A stretch of 64,000 nucleotides of DNA from Dorea_D sp963559605 (GTDB lineage: Bacteria > Bacillota > Clostridia > Lachnospirales > Lachnospiraceae), in contig CAUWLL010000007.1 in NCBI GenBank assembly GCA_963559605.1, positions 1 through 64,000 of the forward strand, written 5' to 3'. The notes below the pieces were generated by a model that was given only the letters and a program-made list of their open reading frames with translations, had not been told where the DNA came from and searched no databases. Made by a program: the position numbers and the translations under genes. Positions 8,216 to 15,109 of the stretch are shown one piece after another. Each line of letters begins with the position of its first letter. The first letter of the stretch is position 1.

Positions 8216-8800
8216 ATGAGTTTAAGAGAACGTTTTTACAGCATACTCATCGTGTCTGCAACAGATAGTTTCACCTCTGCCTTTGCTGACCTGCTCCCCG
8301 AAACAAGATACTACCCTATCCATAATGTTACAAGTGTCAGTGCTGCCAAACGGGCACTTGCCGAAAAAACATTTGATTTTGTTATCATCAACGCCCCTTT
8401 GTCTGATGATGTGGGTACTCGTTTTGCAATTGACACCTGTACTACCAAACCGTCCGCTGTGTTGCTTTTGGTAAAAAGTGATGTTCATGCCGGTATCCAC
8501 GATAAGGTTGCTGAGTACGGCGTCTTCACTTTGCCAAAGCCAACCTCAAAACCAACTATGCTGCATGCCCTTAACTGGATGGAAAGCGCCAGAGAACGAC
8601 TGAGACAATTTGAAAGGAAGTCTCTGTCCATCGAAGAAAAAATGGCTGAAATCCGTCTGGTCAACAAGGCAAAATGGATTTTGATCAGTGAACTCTCCAT
8701 GAGCGAACCTGATGCTCACCGTTACATAGAAAAACAGGCAATGGATCGCTGTATTGCAAAGCGAACCATTGCCGAAGAAATCATCAAAACTTATACTTAA
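8216..8800 (+). CDS. ANTAR-domain antiterminator with pseudo-receiver (NitR-like)
   Basis: 194 residues. Residues ~8-120 fold like a response-regulator receiver (SILIVSATDSFT, LPKP with the conserved Lys), but the phospho-acceptor position reads FDFVIINAPL, so Asn59 replaces Asp. Phosphorylation there is therefore unlikely. A coiled-coil linker (~120-150) leads to a C-terminal ANTAR RNA-binding domain (VNKAKWILISELSMSEPDAHRYI, RCIAKRTIAEEII). ANTAR proteins bind leader RNA and block termination; similar genes next to glnA in clostridia are called nitR. It probably regulates this operon through the leader hairpin at 1849-1909 (inference). An AGGAGGTG site precedes the ATG. Confidence 0.85.
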   Translation: MSLRERFYSILIVSATDSFTSAFADLLPETRYYPIHNVTSVSAAKRALAEKTFDFVIINAPLSDDVGTRFAIDTCTTKPSAVLLLVKSDVHAGIHDKVAEYGVFTLPKPTSKPTMLHALNWMESARERLRQFERKSLSIEEKMAEIRLVNKAKWILISELSMSEPDAHRYIEKQAMDRCIAKRTIAEEIIKTYT

Positions 8801-8815
8801 TCCCCTTTTAACCTT

Positions 8816-8851
8816 GCAATGGTAAAACTTCTCCCTTTCTATCTCCATTGC
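8816..8851 (+). other. Inverted repeat after the operon
   Basis: GCAATGG (8816-8822) pairs with CCATTGC (8845-8851) across a 22-base loop. No T-run follows, so alone it is a weak terminator; it sits just before the stronger one at 8862. Confidence 0.35.
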
Positions 8852-8861
8852 GTTCCACTTG

Positions 8862-8899
8862 AAGGATACACTCCGTACATAATGGTGTGCATCCTTTTT
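8862..8899 (+). terminator. Intrinsic terminator of the GOGAT-GS operon
   Basis: AAGGATaCAC pairs with GTGTgcATCCTT and is followed by TTTTC. It lies 60 bases after the ANTAR gene. Confidence 0.7.
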
Positions 8900-8934
8900 C
8901 ATTTATCGACTCTTACCAATTTGTTTCTCTTATT

Positions 8935-9460
8935 TTATGCTTCTGATGCCTGTACTTCTTTCGGTAAGACATCATCACGAAAACCCTTAAATACTGGCTG
9001 TCTTAGCGAATTAATGAGATTGGGCATATATTCCACAACACATACATGGTTCGTCTTCACCCAGATTACATCATGTTCCCCAATAGGCATCAAAAGGAAT
9101 GGATTCTTGCCAGAACAAGGCTATACATATGTCCGCCTTTTTTGATATATCCCGCTACTACAAAGTCCTCGTCTGCCATCCGTTTGAATTTGATCCAGTC
9201 CTTCGTTCGTTTCCCCATCAGATAAAAGCTGTCTTTTCTTTTTGCAACAACGCCTTCCAGTTTGCTCGCCTCTGCAGCCATATAAAGCGCAGTCCCCGAA
9301 CCTTCCACATATCTGGACACCGCTATTCTCGAATCCTCATTCACAAGCCGGGATAATTGTTCTTTTCTGTCCATCAGGGGTGTGCATATCAGTTCTTTTC
9401 CTTCTATATAAATGCAGTCAAAGGCAACGAAGGATACCGGATAGCGCAATGCTTCCATGG
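8935..9460 (-). pseudogene. ATP-dependent DNA ligase, C-terminal remnant
   Basis: From about 9455 to 9120 the protein reads like the nucleotidyltransferase domain of a LigD/LigB-type ligase (FVAFDCIYIEGKEL, KLEGVVAKRKDSFYLMGKR, DWIKFKRMADEDFVVAGYI). After a deletion and frameshift near 9115, another frame carries the true C-terminus (VWVKTNHVCVVEYM, NSLRQPVFKGFRDD) to the TAA at 8935. The N-terminal part with the active-site Lys motif is gone; in its place the frame is joined at ~9460 to a cell-surface protein remnant. Clearly non-functional. Confidence 0.75.
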
Positions 9461-10210
9461 AACATCCGTGAAAAGCATCCGTTCCACAATAAAAATAGCT
9501 TGCTGCAAGATGTGTGAACACATATTTTAAGTCATCATCAAACTGTGGCATAAACTGATCTGTTAAGTCACAAGCACCACCATAACCATAATATAACGCC
9601 TTCTGCAAATTGCTGTTGCTTTCCAGAATCTCTGCCGCATATTCGCCGGAAGCCGGATTTCCTCTGCATTCCCCGGAAGTGTCACATCTTTTATTACCTC
9701 GCCTTCCGCCTGCGAGTCAGGTTCCGCTTCATCTGCTTCTCCCACATCCTCGGACTGCCCTGCGTTGCCATCCGATACCGTATGCACTTCGGCAACTGCC
9801 CGTGCTGCCGCTTCTTTCACAATGATATTCCTGCTGATCTGATAGGACGGATTACCGCTGACCGGCTCTACATAGTAGATCACCTGATAAGTGTCGGCAT
9901 GGTTGCTGTTAAACTGCTCCCCTTGTGCATTTTTCGCATCATGGAATGTGACCTTAACCTTACTCTCATCAGGAATCTCAATCCCGGAAAAGTCTGTTTC
10001 TACATCAAACGCTGTCCCAAGCTCAATCTCATAGTCTCCGGCAACTACCACTTCATCCTCGTGCAGATAGTCCTTCACATCCTCATAAGCAGGATAAGAA
10101 CTGGTATCTGCTTCTGCGGCATAGACATTCATTGGCGATACCGCACTTGTCAAAACCGTCATAACAGCCATGACACCTGATAAAATCTGTTTCCATTTTA
10201 TCTTTTTCAT
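9460..10210 (-). pseudogene. Secreted/surface protein of a conjugative element, N-terminal remnant
   Basis: Starts with a signal peptide (Lys-rich start, LSGVMAVMTVLTSAVSPMNVYA, then AEAD), followed by an acidic Ser/Thr-poor region with a beta-rich segment (VKVTFHDAKNAQGEQF, YQVIYYVEPVSG). Near 9650 the frame shifts; the other frame continues with LQKALYYGYGG, YVFTHLAASYFYCGTDAF, which resembles the core of Gram-positive thioester adhesion domains found in long surface proteins of Lachnospiraceae conjugative elements. The protein would normally exceed 1,000 residues. It breaks off at ~9460, where ligase sequence follows. Confidence 0.6.
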
Positions 10211-10243
10211 TCTGTTTACCTCAATCTTTCTTAAATTAGAGCA

Positions 10244-10273
10244 GAAAAAAGACAGCCTCTGTGATTGGCTGCC
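10244..10273 (-). terminator. Terminator before the surface-protein gene
   Basis: Read on the minus strand, GGCAGCC pairs with GGCTGTC around an 8-base loop and is followed by TTTTTTC. It lies in the 220-base leader between the small ORF at 10431 and the surface protein at 10210, so it either ends upstream transcription or attenuates the surface gene. Confidence 0.65.
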
Positions 10274-10430
10274 TTCCTCTGTTCGTTATTCAATTTGCCT
10301 GTCCTGTGATAGTAAGACAGGCTGCTGTGTCTCGTGTAAGCCTGTCTGCACTATCGTCCAGATTTCCCTTTGCACGGAACACTTAAAAAGGTTCATCCCG
10401 TATTCTGTGCATTCTCTCCTCCTGCTATTT

Positions 10431-10511
10431 TTACTTCATGCCATAGTAATATGCCATCAATCTCTTTACCTTTGCACTCTTATGTGCCTTAAAAAACTTA
10501 TATCTCCACAT
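10431..10511 (-). CDS. 26-residue basic peptide of the element
   Basis: ATG at 10511 follows GGGAGGCGAG closely, and the frame codes for a Lys/Tyr/Arg-rich peptide (starts MWRYKFFKAHKSAKVKR) ending in TAA. It begins 18 bases after the stop of the membrane peptide gene at 10530, in the same direction, so both probably belong to one element operon. I recognise no family. The strong ribosome site is the main support. Confidence 0.4.
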   Translation of the reverse strand: MWRYKFFKAHKSAKVKRLMAYYYGMK

Positions 10512-10529
10512 ATTTCTCGCCTCCCTTCC

Positions 10530-10709
10530 TTAATCTCTGGCGGCTATGCCAATCAGGGACAGTACGACTCTGACAATCATAGCAAACAGCAGCAGGAATA
10601 ATTTCGAACCTCCGCATAACAGCTTCAAAAGCATTAGTGCCACATGAATCACTCCCTTTAATATAGTAAGTAATACCACCCCTATTTTCCTCAAAACCAT
10701 TTCTGCCAT
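10530..10709 (-). CDS. 59-residue hydrophobic membrane peptide of the element
   Basis: ATG at 10709 behind an AGGAAAG site; the frame codes for a very hydrophobic peptide with two likely membrane segments (IGVVLLTILKGVIHVALMLL and LFLLLFAMIVRVVLSLIGIA) separated by CGGSK. It lies between the ParR-like gene and the 26-residue ORF in the same direction. A longer overlapping frame (10498-10737) reads as non-protein-like sequence and is rejected in favour of this one. Similar small membrane peptides are common in conjugative elements of Clostridia; function unknown. Confidence 0.5.
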   Translation of the reverse strand: MAEMVLRKIGVVLLTILKGVIHVALMLLKLLCGGSKLFLLLFAMIVRVVLSLIGIAARD

Positions 10710-10727
10710 ATGCTTTCCTCCTTTCCC

Positions 10728-11156
10728 CTACCTCCAAGATGAAGCCAAGCCTATCGTTGTTGCATCTGCACTCATATCTTCCTCAGCGTCATTCTGCGGG
10801 GGATCCTTCTCTGTTTTCATATCCGGCATCTGGACAAACCTTCCGCTTGTAAGAGCTGAGCCTAATATGATAATCATTTCCCTTTGCAGCTCGTCCTTTA
10901 TCTCCCTGCGGATTTTTTCCAGACCATCCCTCGTGATATAAAGGCAGTCCCCGGATTGCGCCTTTTCCTCATTCGTCAGCTCATTCCCTTCCAGCTTCCT
11001 GATATATGCGTCTGTCGCATCGATCAGGAATTGGTTCACGGACTTATGCACATTCGTATTTAAGTCAGCCAGAACCATGTGTATCCTGCGGTGCTGCTCA
11101 TTATCCAGGTTCATCCGCATATTGTGGTATACGATGTTGTCTTTTCTCCTTGCCAT
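10728..11156 (-). CDS. ParR-like segregation adaptor
   Basis: 142 residues; the N-terminal half (RRKDNIVYHNMRMNLDN, HRRIHMVLADLN, KSVNQFLIDATDAYI) resembles a ribbon-helix-helix DNA-binding domain, and the C-terminus is acidic and low-complexity. It starts 5 bases after the stop of the ParM-like remnant, the usual order for parM-parR partition operons. ParR binds the centromere DNA and caps the ParM filament. Its filament partner here is truncated, so any remaining role would be as an orphan DNA-binding protein. The family call rests largely on context. Confidence 0.55.
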   Translation of the reverse strand: MARRKDNIVYHNMRMNLDNEQHRRIHMVLADLNTNVHKSVNQFLIDATDAYIRKLEGNELTNEEKAQSGDCLYITRDGLEKIRREIKDELQREMIIILGSALTSGRFVQMPDMKTEKDPPQNDAEEDMSADATTIGLASSWR

Positions 11157-11161
11157 TTACA

Positions 11162-11794
11162 TCACCCCAATCCGAACTCCTTTTTGCGGGTGGAAAGGTA
11201 GAGCCTGCCAAGATACTCATACCCTTTCGCATTTGCTTTCACATCCTCCATGTATTGGATATTATTACCGTCATAGTTTCCAAAACGCTTCATGACAGCA
11301 GCTCCCCCACCGACAAATACAATCTCCGTCACTTCAGGGTTATATCCATGCTCTAAAAGAATATTGTAAACCTTATCTACATAAGCTCTGAGGCATTCTT
11401 CCACGATGGTCAGATACTTCTGAGGAAGTCTCTCATGTTTTCCGGTTCTCATAATTTCCTGTATATCTTCCTCCGAAAGCTCCTTACCATACTGCCTCAT
11501 ACATTCCTCGTTGATTGTCCTCATGCACTTAATCAAGCCTTCCCTGATTGTGATGCACTCAGCTTCATTCGGTGCAGAATCTTCAATCGGCATAATGTCG
11601 ATAGTCCAGCTTCCAATATCCACCACCACAACCCTTTTCGGAAGAATCTTCATTCTGTCTGCAACTGCCGCATAGCATTGAGGGAACACCGATACCCTTG
11701 CAAGTTTGATACGATACTGCTCATTATCAAATCTGAATGTCACTTCTTTTTCCTTTGATAAGTAGTCGATGAAGTCCTGCTTCTCTGCTCCAAA
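11162..11794 (-). pseudogene. ParM-like actin ATPase, 5'-truncated
   Basis: The frame is open from about 11794 (GAEKQDFIDYLSKEKEVTFRF) and keeps the second half of a plasmid-type actin: the phosphate-2 loop VVVVDIGSWTIDIM and the adenosine loop VFVGGGAAVM. The first half, including the phosphate-1 loop, is missing; full proteins are about 320 residues. The only start codon is a GTG at 11743 with no good ribosome site. Just upstream the sequence belongs to the small gene at 11740-11991, so a deletion seems to have joined the two. ATP hydrolysis and filament formation should be lost. Confidence 0.7.
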
Positions 11795-11991
11795 GCTTCT
11801 TTTCTATCTTTCATTATCAGCAGTTTCAGATATGCACCACTTTTTCCATTTTTCTCAAACCATTTTCGTGCTTCCATATCTGTGTTAGGATTAAACTGTA
11901 AAGTAAACCTTAATACCTTTTTCCTGTACTCCTCTGACTTTTCATATCTTCGCTGCTTTCTTTCGTCTGCTGTCAGCTTAGACCTTGCCAT
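11740..11991 (-). CDS. Small basic protein of the element, 3' end altered by a deletion
   Basis: 83 residues from the ATG at 11991 (behind AGAGGTGG). It is rich in Lys, Arg and Glu (ADERKQRRYEKSEEYRKK), with a pattern FTLQFNPNTDMEARKWFEKN GKSGAYLKLLI that looks like an RHH-type or replication-accessory protein of conjugative elements. The last ~13 residues (SRTSSTTYQRKKK) are read out of frame through ParM sequence, so the original C-terminus is lost. It overlaps the ParM remnant. Function unknown. Confidence 0.5.
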   Translation of the reverse strand: MARSKLTADERKQRRYEKSEEYRKKVLRFTLQFNPNTDMEARKWFEKNGKSGAYLKLLIMKDRKEALEQRSRTSSTTYQRKKK

Positions 11992-12007
11992 ATCAACCAC
12001 CTCTTTT

Positions 12008-12289
12008 CTATGTTTTCCCAAGCAATTCCTTCATACAAGGGAAACAATACCCTTCTGTATAAGGATAAGGACATCCAAAGCATTTACTCTGCTTTTCTTC
12101 AACCGTTATTTCCGGCTGTTTTTTTTCTTCCTTAACACATTTCTTTGCTATACATTGGCGATTGTTACCGTGAAAATATCTGCATCGCACACAGCTTTTT
12201 AAATCACGCTCCAACCTTGCCTCTGCTGTTATAATCTCTATCGGTTTCGGAGATTTTTGTACCTTTACATTAATTCCCACAGACAACAC
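12008..12289 (-). CDS. Cysteine-rich small protein, probable zinc-binding
   Basis: 93 residues with CVRCRYFHGNNRQC, CVKEE, and CFGCPYPYTEGYCFPC: nine or more cysteines in CxxC-like pairs suggest metal binding. The frame starts at a GTG (12289), and an internal GTG three codons later is also possible. Similar small cysteine-rich proteins occur in the replication/transfer regions of Lachnospiraceae conjugative elements, and the neighbours fit that. No specific function can be given. Confidence 0.5.
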   Translation of the reverse strand: MLSVGINVKVQKSPKPIEIITAEARLERDLKSCVRCRYFHGNNRQCIAKKCVKEEKKQPEITVEEKQSKCFGCPYPYTEGYCFPCMKELLGKT

Positions 12290-12333
12290 CCGCCTCTCGC
12301 TCGGTGGAAAGCCTCTATATTTCTTCTAATCTT

Positions 12334-12420
12334 CTATCTACCGTACCTGCTGCTTTTGCAAGTGCAAAAAAATGTAATCCATACTAAAGCAACTCCTATA
12401 CCAATAATTGCTTTTATCAT
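12334..12420 (-). CDS. 28-residue membrane peptide, start overlaps upstream stop
   Basis: The ATG at 12420 shares bases with the TGA of the preceding gene (ATGA), a classic sign of coupled translation. The peptide begins MIKAIIGIGVALVWITFF, one membrane segment, then a Cys-Thr-Cys and a basic tail. The overlap is the main reason to believe it is translated. Confidence 0.45.
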   Translation of the reverse strand: MIKAIIGIGVALVWITFFCTCKSSRYGR

Positions 12421-12803
12421 CTGACATTCCCCCGTTTCTGCTCTGCTTTCTTTCTCTGTTCCTCCTCTATGTGTCTGACATACTCCTTAATATCAATCAA
12501 ATCATCTAAGTCATAGATTTTGGAACTCATTGCTCTTTCCACATTTTCCGGGGTACACTCACCATACTCTGTTAATGCTGCTATTACCTTTGCCTTGATT
12601 TCTTCCTGTACGGCATCCGGCATGGCTGCTATATAGTAAGGTGGCAGTTCTGTAATCTCTGTCTGAACCTCCTTTTCGTACTCATAACTTCTCTCAAAGT
12701 CATTGATAAACTTTTCCTTTACCAAGATTGCTCTTGATTTGTTCTCCTCACTGGCTAACTCCACCAGCTCGTCCATGAACTGAATTAACTCTCGCTTTGT
12801 CAT
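12417..12803 (-). CDS. Hypothetical acidic protein of the element
   Basis: 128 residues from the ATG at 12803, behind AGGAGGGTGGCA. Charged and helical (MTKRELIQFMDELVELASEE; AVQEEIKAKVIAAL; DIKEYVRHIEEEQRKKAEQK). It has no motif I recognise. It is the first gene after the two large hairpins at 12824-13094, so its expression may depend on read-through of those structures. An upstream in-frame start at 12848 would run through a hairpin and lacks a ribosome site. Confidence 0.5.
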   Translation of the reverse strand: MTKRELIQFMDELVELASEENKSRAILVKEKFINDFERSYEYEKEVQTEITELPPYYIAAMPDAVQEEIKAKVIAALTEYGECTPENVERAMSSKIYDLDDLIDIKEYVRHIEEEQRKKAEQKRGNVR

Positions 12804-12823
12804 TGCCACCCTCCTTTTTCGGG

Positions 12824-12887
12824 CAAAAAAAGTAGGACTTATTAGCAATGCCGGATAAACCGTTTTTAAGAGCTAATTCAGTCCTAC
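12824..12887 (-). terminator. Large hairpin with T-run just before the gene at 12803 (hairpin A)
   Basis: On the minus strand GTAGGACT pairs with AGTCCTAC, with an inner ATTAGC/GCTAAT pairing, and is followed by seven Ts. It ends about 20 bases before the start codon at 12803, a position suited to attenuation. Confidence 0.6.
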
Positions 12888-13027
12888 ATGAATTGTAATA
12901 TTAAATTTCACCTCGCATTCTAATAAAAGCCAAAACTTGACCATATCAGTAATCAACATTATCTGACTTTTTTGAAATGTAGGTTTTCGATTGTAAACAG
13001 CGCTGTCCTAACCTTAACCTAATGGCA

Positions 13028-13094
13028 TAAAAAAATAGGACTAAATCAGTGCAAACCCTTGATTTTGTTGGGTTTCTCTTAATTTAGTCCTATT
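13028..13094 (-). terminator. Large hairpin with T-run upstream (hairpin B)
   Basis: A perfect 13-bp stem (AATAGGACTAAAT/ATTTAGTCCTATT) with an inner AAACCC/GGGTTT pairing; on the minus strand it is followed by TTTTTTTATG. It shares the TAGGACT.AAT edge with hairpin A 150 bases downstream. Confidence 0.65.
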
Positions 13095-13104
13095 ATAACA
13101 GGTC

Positions 13105-13195
13105 CATGCCGCGATACCATCAATTTCTCAGCTAGTTCCAATTGTGTCATACCAGTGTTTCTTCTTAAATTTTGTAGCTTTTCATGAAATTTCAT
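13105..13195 (-). pseudogene. Truncated duplicate of the XRE regulator gene at 17104
   Basis: The first ~28 codons (MKFHEKLQNLRRNTGMTQLE...) match the start of the intact XRE gene at 17601 almost residue for residue, then end at hairpin B. The upstream DNA also matches (see the repeat entries). It is a gene start without the rest. Confidence 0.8.
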
Positions 13196-13300
13196 TCTTA
13201 TAATCCACCTTCCACAGACTTACATGATACTGATTTTTCTCTCAAAAACAAACCATCTTCAGCTTACATCTGCGCTACTCTTAGTTGCGCACACTACTTT
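13107..13300. repeat. Duplicated XRE 5' region, copy 1
   Basis: About 190 bases closely similar to 17513-17702 in the same orientation, covering the first codons and upstream region of an XRE gene, including shared stretches such as AACAAACCATCT and TAGTTGCGCACA. Weaker similarity continues upstream to about 13450 (compare 17900-18040). Confidence 0.75.
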
Positions 13301-13481
13301 TATTTCTCTACCCTCTGGAAAAACCGCCTGTAAGCCGAAAATGCAATCTATATAGATTATACCATTATCTCAACCTAAAACATATACAAAATACTAGCAT
13401 AGATTGCAATACCTTATTTTAAAAATTTTATTATGAAAAGATTAAGTTTTCTTAAAAATTGTTTCTTTTTTTTACAGACTC

Positions 13482-13510
13482 TTCCCAAGTTATAAAGAGT
13501 GCGTTATAAT
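13482..13510 (+). promoter_or_regulatory. Possible promoter of the VanW-like gene
   Basis: TATAAT at 13505-13510 with a weak TTCCCA 17 bases upstream; the start codon is 52 bases downstream. An ACTCTT/AAGAGT inverted repeat lies across the spacer. Confidence 0.4.
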
Positions 13511-13562
13511 GTCAAAGTCATAAGGTGATATATTTATTAATTAGGGTAATAGGGGAAAACAA

Positions 13563-15026
13563 ATGACAAATACGAAAATCCAAAAAAGAATGAAACGATC
13601 TACCGGCAGGCTGATCATCGTCGTCAGTATTCTGGCTATTTTGATCGCATTATACTGCCTGGCATGTTTTGAACTCGATAACAATAAGATATGGAAGAAT
13701 GTCAGTATTAATGGCGTTTCCATGCAGGGACTCACAAAAAAAGAAGCGCAGAATGCCCTGACAAAAGATTTTGAAGAACGATATAAAGACGCTTCTCTGA
13801 CAGTAAACCTTCATGAAAAAAAATACTCCGTCAACATCTCTTCCGTTCTTGGATTTGATTCATCCAAAGAGTTAACAGAAGCATACAGACTCGGACACCG
13901 CGGCTTTTTACTCCGTGGAATTGACTGGGTACTTTCCAAAACACTTTACGGAAAGACAGAAAAGGTTGATACCTATCCTCACGCTCAGGAAGAAGATAAA
14001 ATTCTGGAAGCCATCAAAGCATCCGGACTGCCGGAACGAGATCCTGCTTCTGAAACTACCTGGGAAGTAAAAGACAACACATTAGTTATACATAAGGGCG
14101 CCGAAAAGGACGGAGCCGATTTGGACAAGCTTCAGACATTGATTACAGAAGCTATCAAGAACCACGACTATTCCTCCACGATTGCATGTCCTCTCATCAA
14201 AAAAGGTCCGGGCAAGGTAGATTTCCAAAAAATATATGACAAAGTATATCAGAAAAAGAAAAATGCTACTCTGGACAAGAAAAATAATTACAGCATTATA
14301 GAATCTAAAAACGAAATTTCTTTTGATGTAAAAAAAGCAGAGCAGCAATACGAAGCTGCCGGTTTCGGAGAACAGGTCAATATCGCTCTTAAAATAACAG
14401 AGCCGACCGTTACCACACAAAAACTGAAAAATAATCTTTTCACAAAAGAACTGGGCAGCTACAAAACAAATGGGGGCGGCAGCGAAGGACGAAAAACAAA
14501 CATTTCCCTCGCCGCAAAAGCATGTAACGGTGTTATCTTGCTTCCGGGTGAAACCTTCTCTTACAACGATGTACTGGGAGAACGTACTGCCGCTCGCGGT
14601 TACAAGGCAGCCGGAGCTTATGCCGATGGAGAAGTGGTCGAGCAGTTAGGCGGAGGGATCTGTCAGGTATCTTCTACTTTATTTGCCGCAGTCCTGCACA
14701 CAAACCTTGAAATCACAACACGCTTTAACCACTCTATGCCGGTATCCTACCTGCCTATGGGAATGGATGCAACCGTATCCTGGGGCGGTCCGGAGTTCAA
14801 ATTTAAGAACAACCTGACATACCCGATCAAGATTGTTGCTTCCTACAGCGGCGGCGTTATTTCTTTCAAGATTCTTGGCGCAGTCTCAGATTATCAAAAA
14901 ATTGATGTAGAAGTGAAAAAGACCGGGGAATTAAGTTGTGAAACTTACCGAAAATACCATGATAAAAACGGCAATGTATCCAAGAGTATAAGAATATGCA
15001 GAAGTAATTACAAGCCGCATACATAA
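13563..15026 (+). CDS. VanW-like cell-wall protein with peptidoglycan-binding repeats
   Basis: 487 residues: a basic N-terminus and one membrane anchor (LIIVVSILAILIALYCLACF, ~18-38), then an extracellular region with two PG_binding_4-type domains (VSINGVSMQGLTKKEAQNAL and a second around 200-290). A VanW domain follows from about 310 (NISLAAKACNGVILLPGETFSYND, GERTAARGYKAAGAY, LGGGICQVSSTLFAA, FNHSMPVSYLPMGMDA). VanW proteins accompany some glycopeptide-resistance clusters, but this stand-alone form is common in Clostridia and its biochemical role is unknown. The length and domains look complete. It has its own terminator and is the only apparently intact gene of its strand within the degraded region. 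Confidence 0.85.
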   Translation: MTNTKIQKRMKRSTGRLIIVVSILAILIALYCLACFELDNNKIWKNVSINGVSMQGLTKKEAQNALTKDFEERYKDASLTVNLHEKKYSVNISSVLGFDSSKELTEAYRLGHRGFLLRGIDWVLSKTLYGKTEKVDTYPHAQEEDKILEAIKASGLPERDPASETTWEVKDNTLVIHKGAEKDGADLDKLQTLITEAIKNHDYSSTIACPLIKKGPGKVDFQKIYDKVYQKKKNATLDKKNNYSIIESKNEISFDVKKAEQQYEAAGFGEQVNIALKITEPTVTTQKLKNNLFTKELGSYKTNGGGSEGRKTNISLAAKACNGVILLPGETFSYNDVLGERTAARGYKAAGAYADGEVVEQLGGGICQVSSTLFAAVLHTNLEITTRFNHSMPVSYLPMGMDATVSWGGPEFKFKNNLTYPIKIVASYSGGVISFKILGAVSDYQKIDVEVKKTGELSCETYRKYHDKNGNVSKSIRICRSNYKPHT

Positions 15027-15044
15027 AAGACCTTAACTCTAAGT

Positions 15045-15093
15045 AATAGGATAGAGGATTGAGCAACCCCGCTCCTTCTTTTATCCTATTTTC
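15045..15093 (+). terminator. Terminator after the VanW-like gene
   Basis: AATAGGATA pairs with TATCCTATT across a ~28-base loop and is followed by TTTTC, 20 bases after the stop codon. Confidence 0.55.
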
Positions 15094-15109
15094 AAGTAAA
15101 TTTTTACTG

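Noticed and set aside
10498..10737. 79-codon frame starting MEVGERRKAYGRNG
   Set aside because: Overlaps in another frame the hydrophobic 59-codon ORF, which has a better ribosome site and membrane-like composition.
12824..13094. CRISPR-like array from the repeated TAGGACT motif
   Set aside because: The repeats are arms of two hairpins, only two units, with no equal-length spacers and no cas genes.
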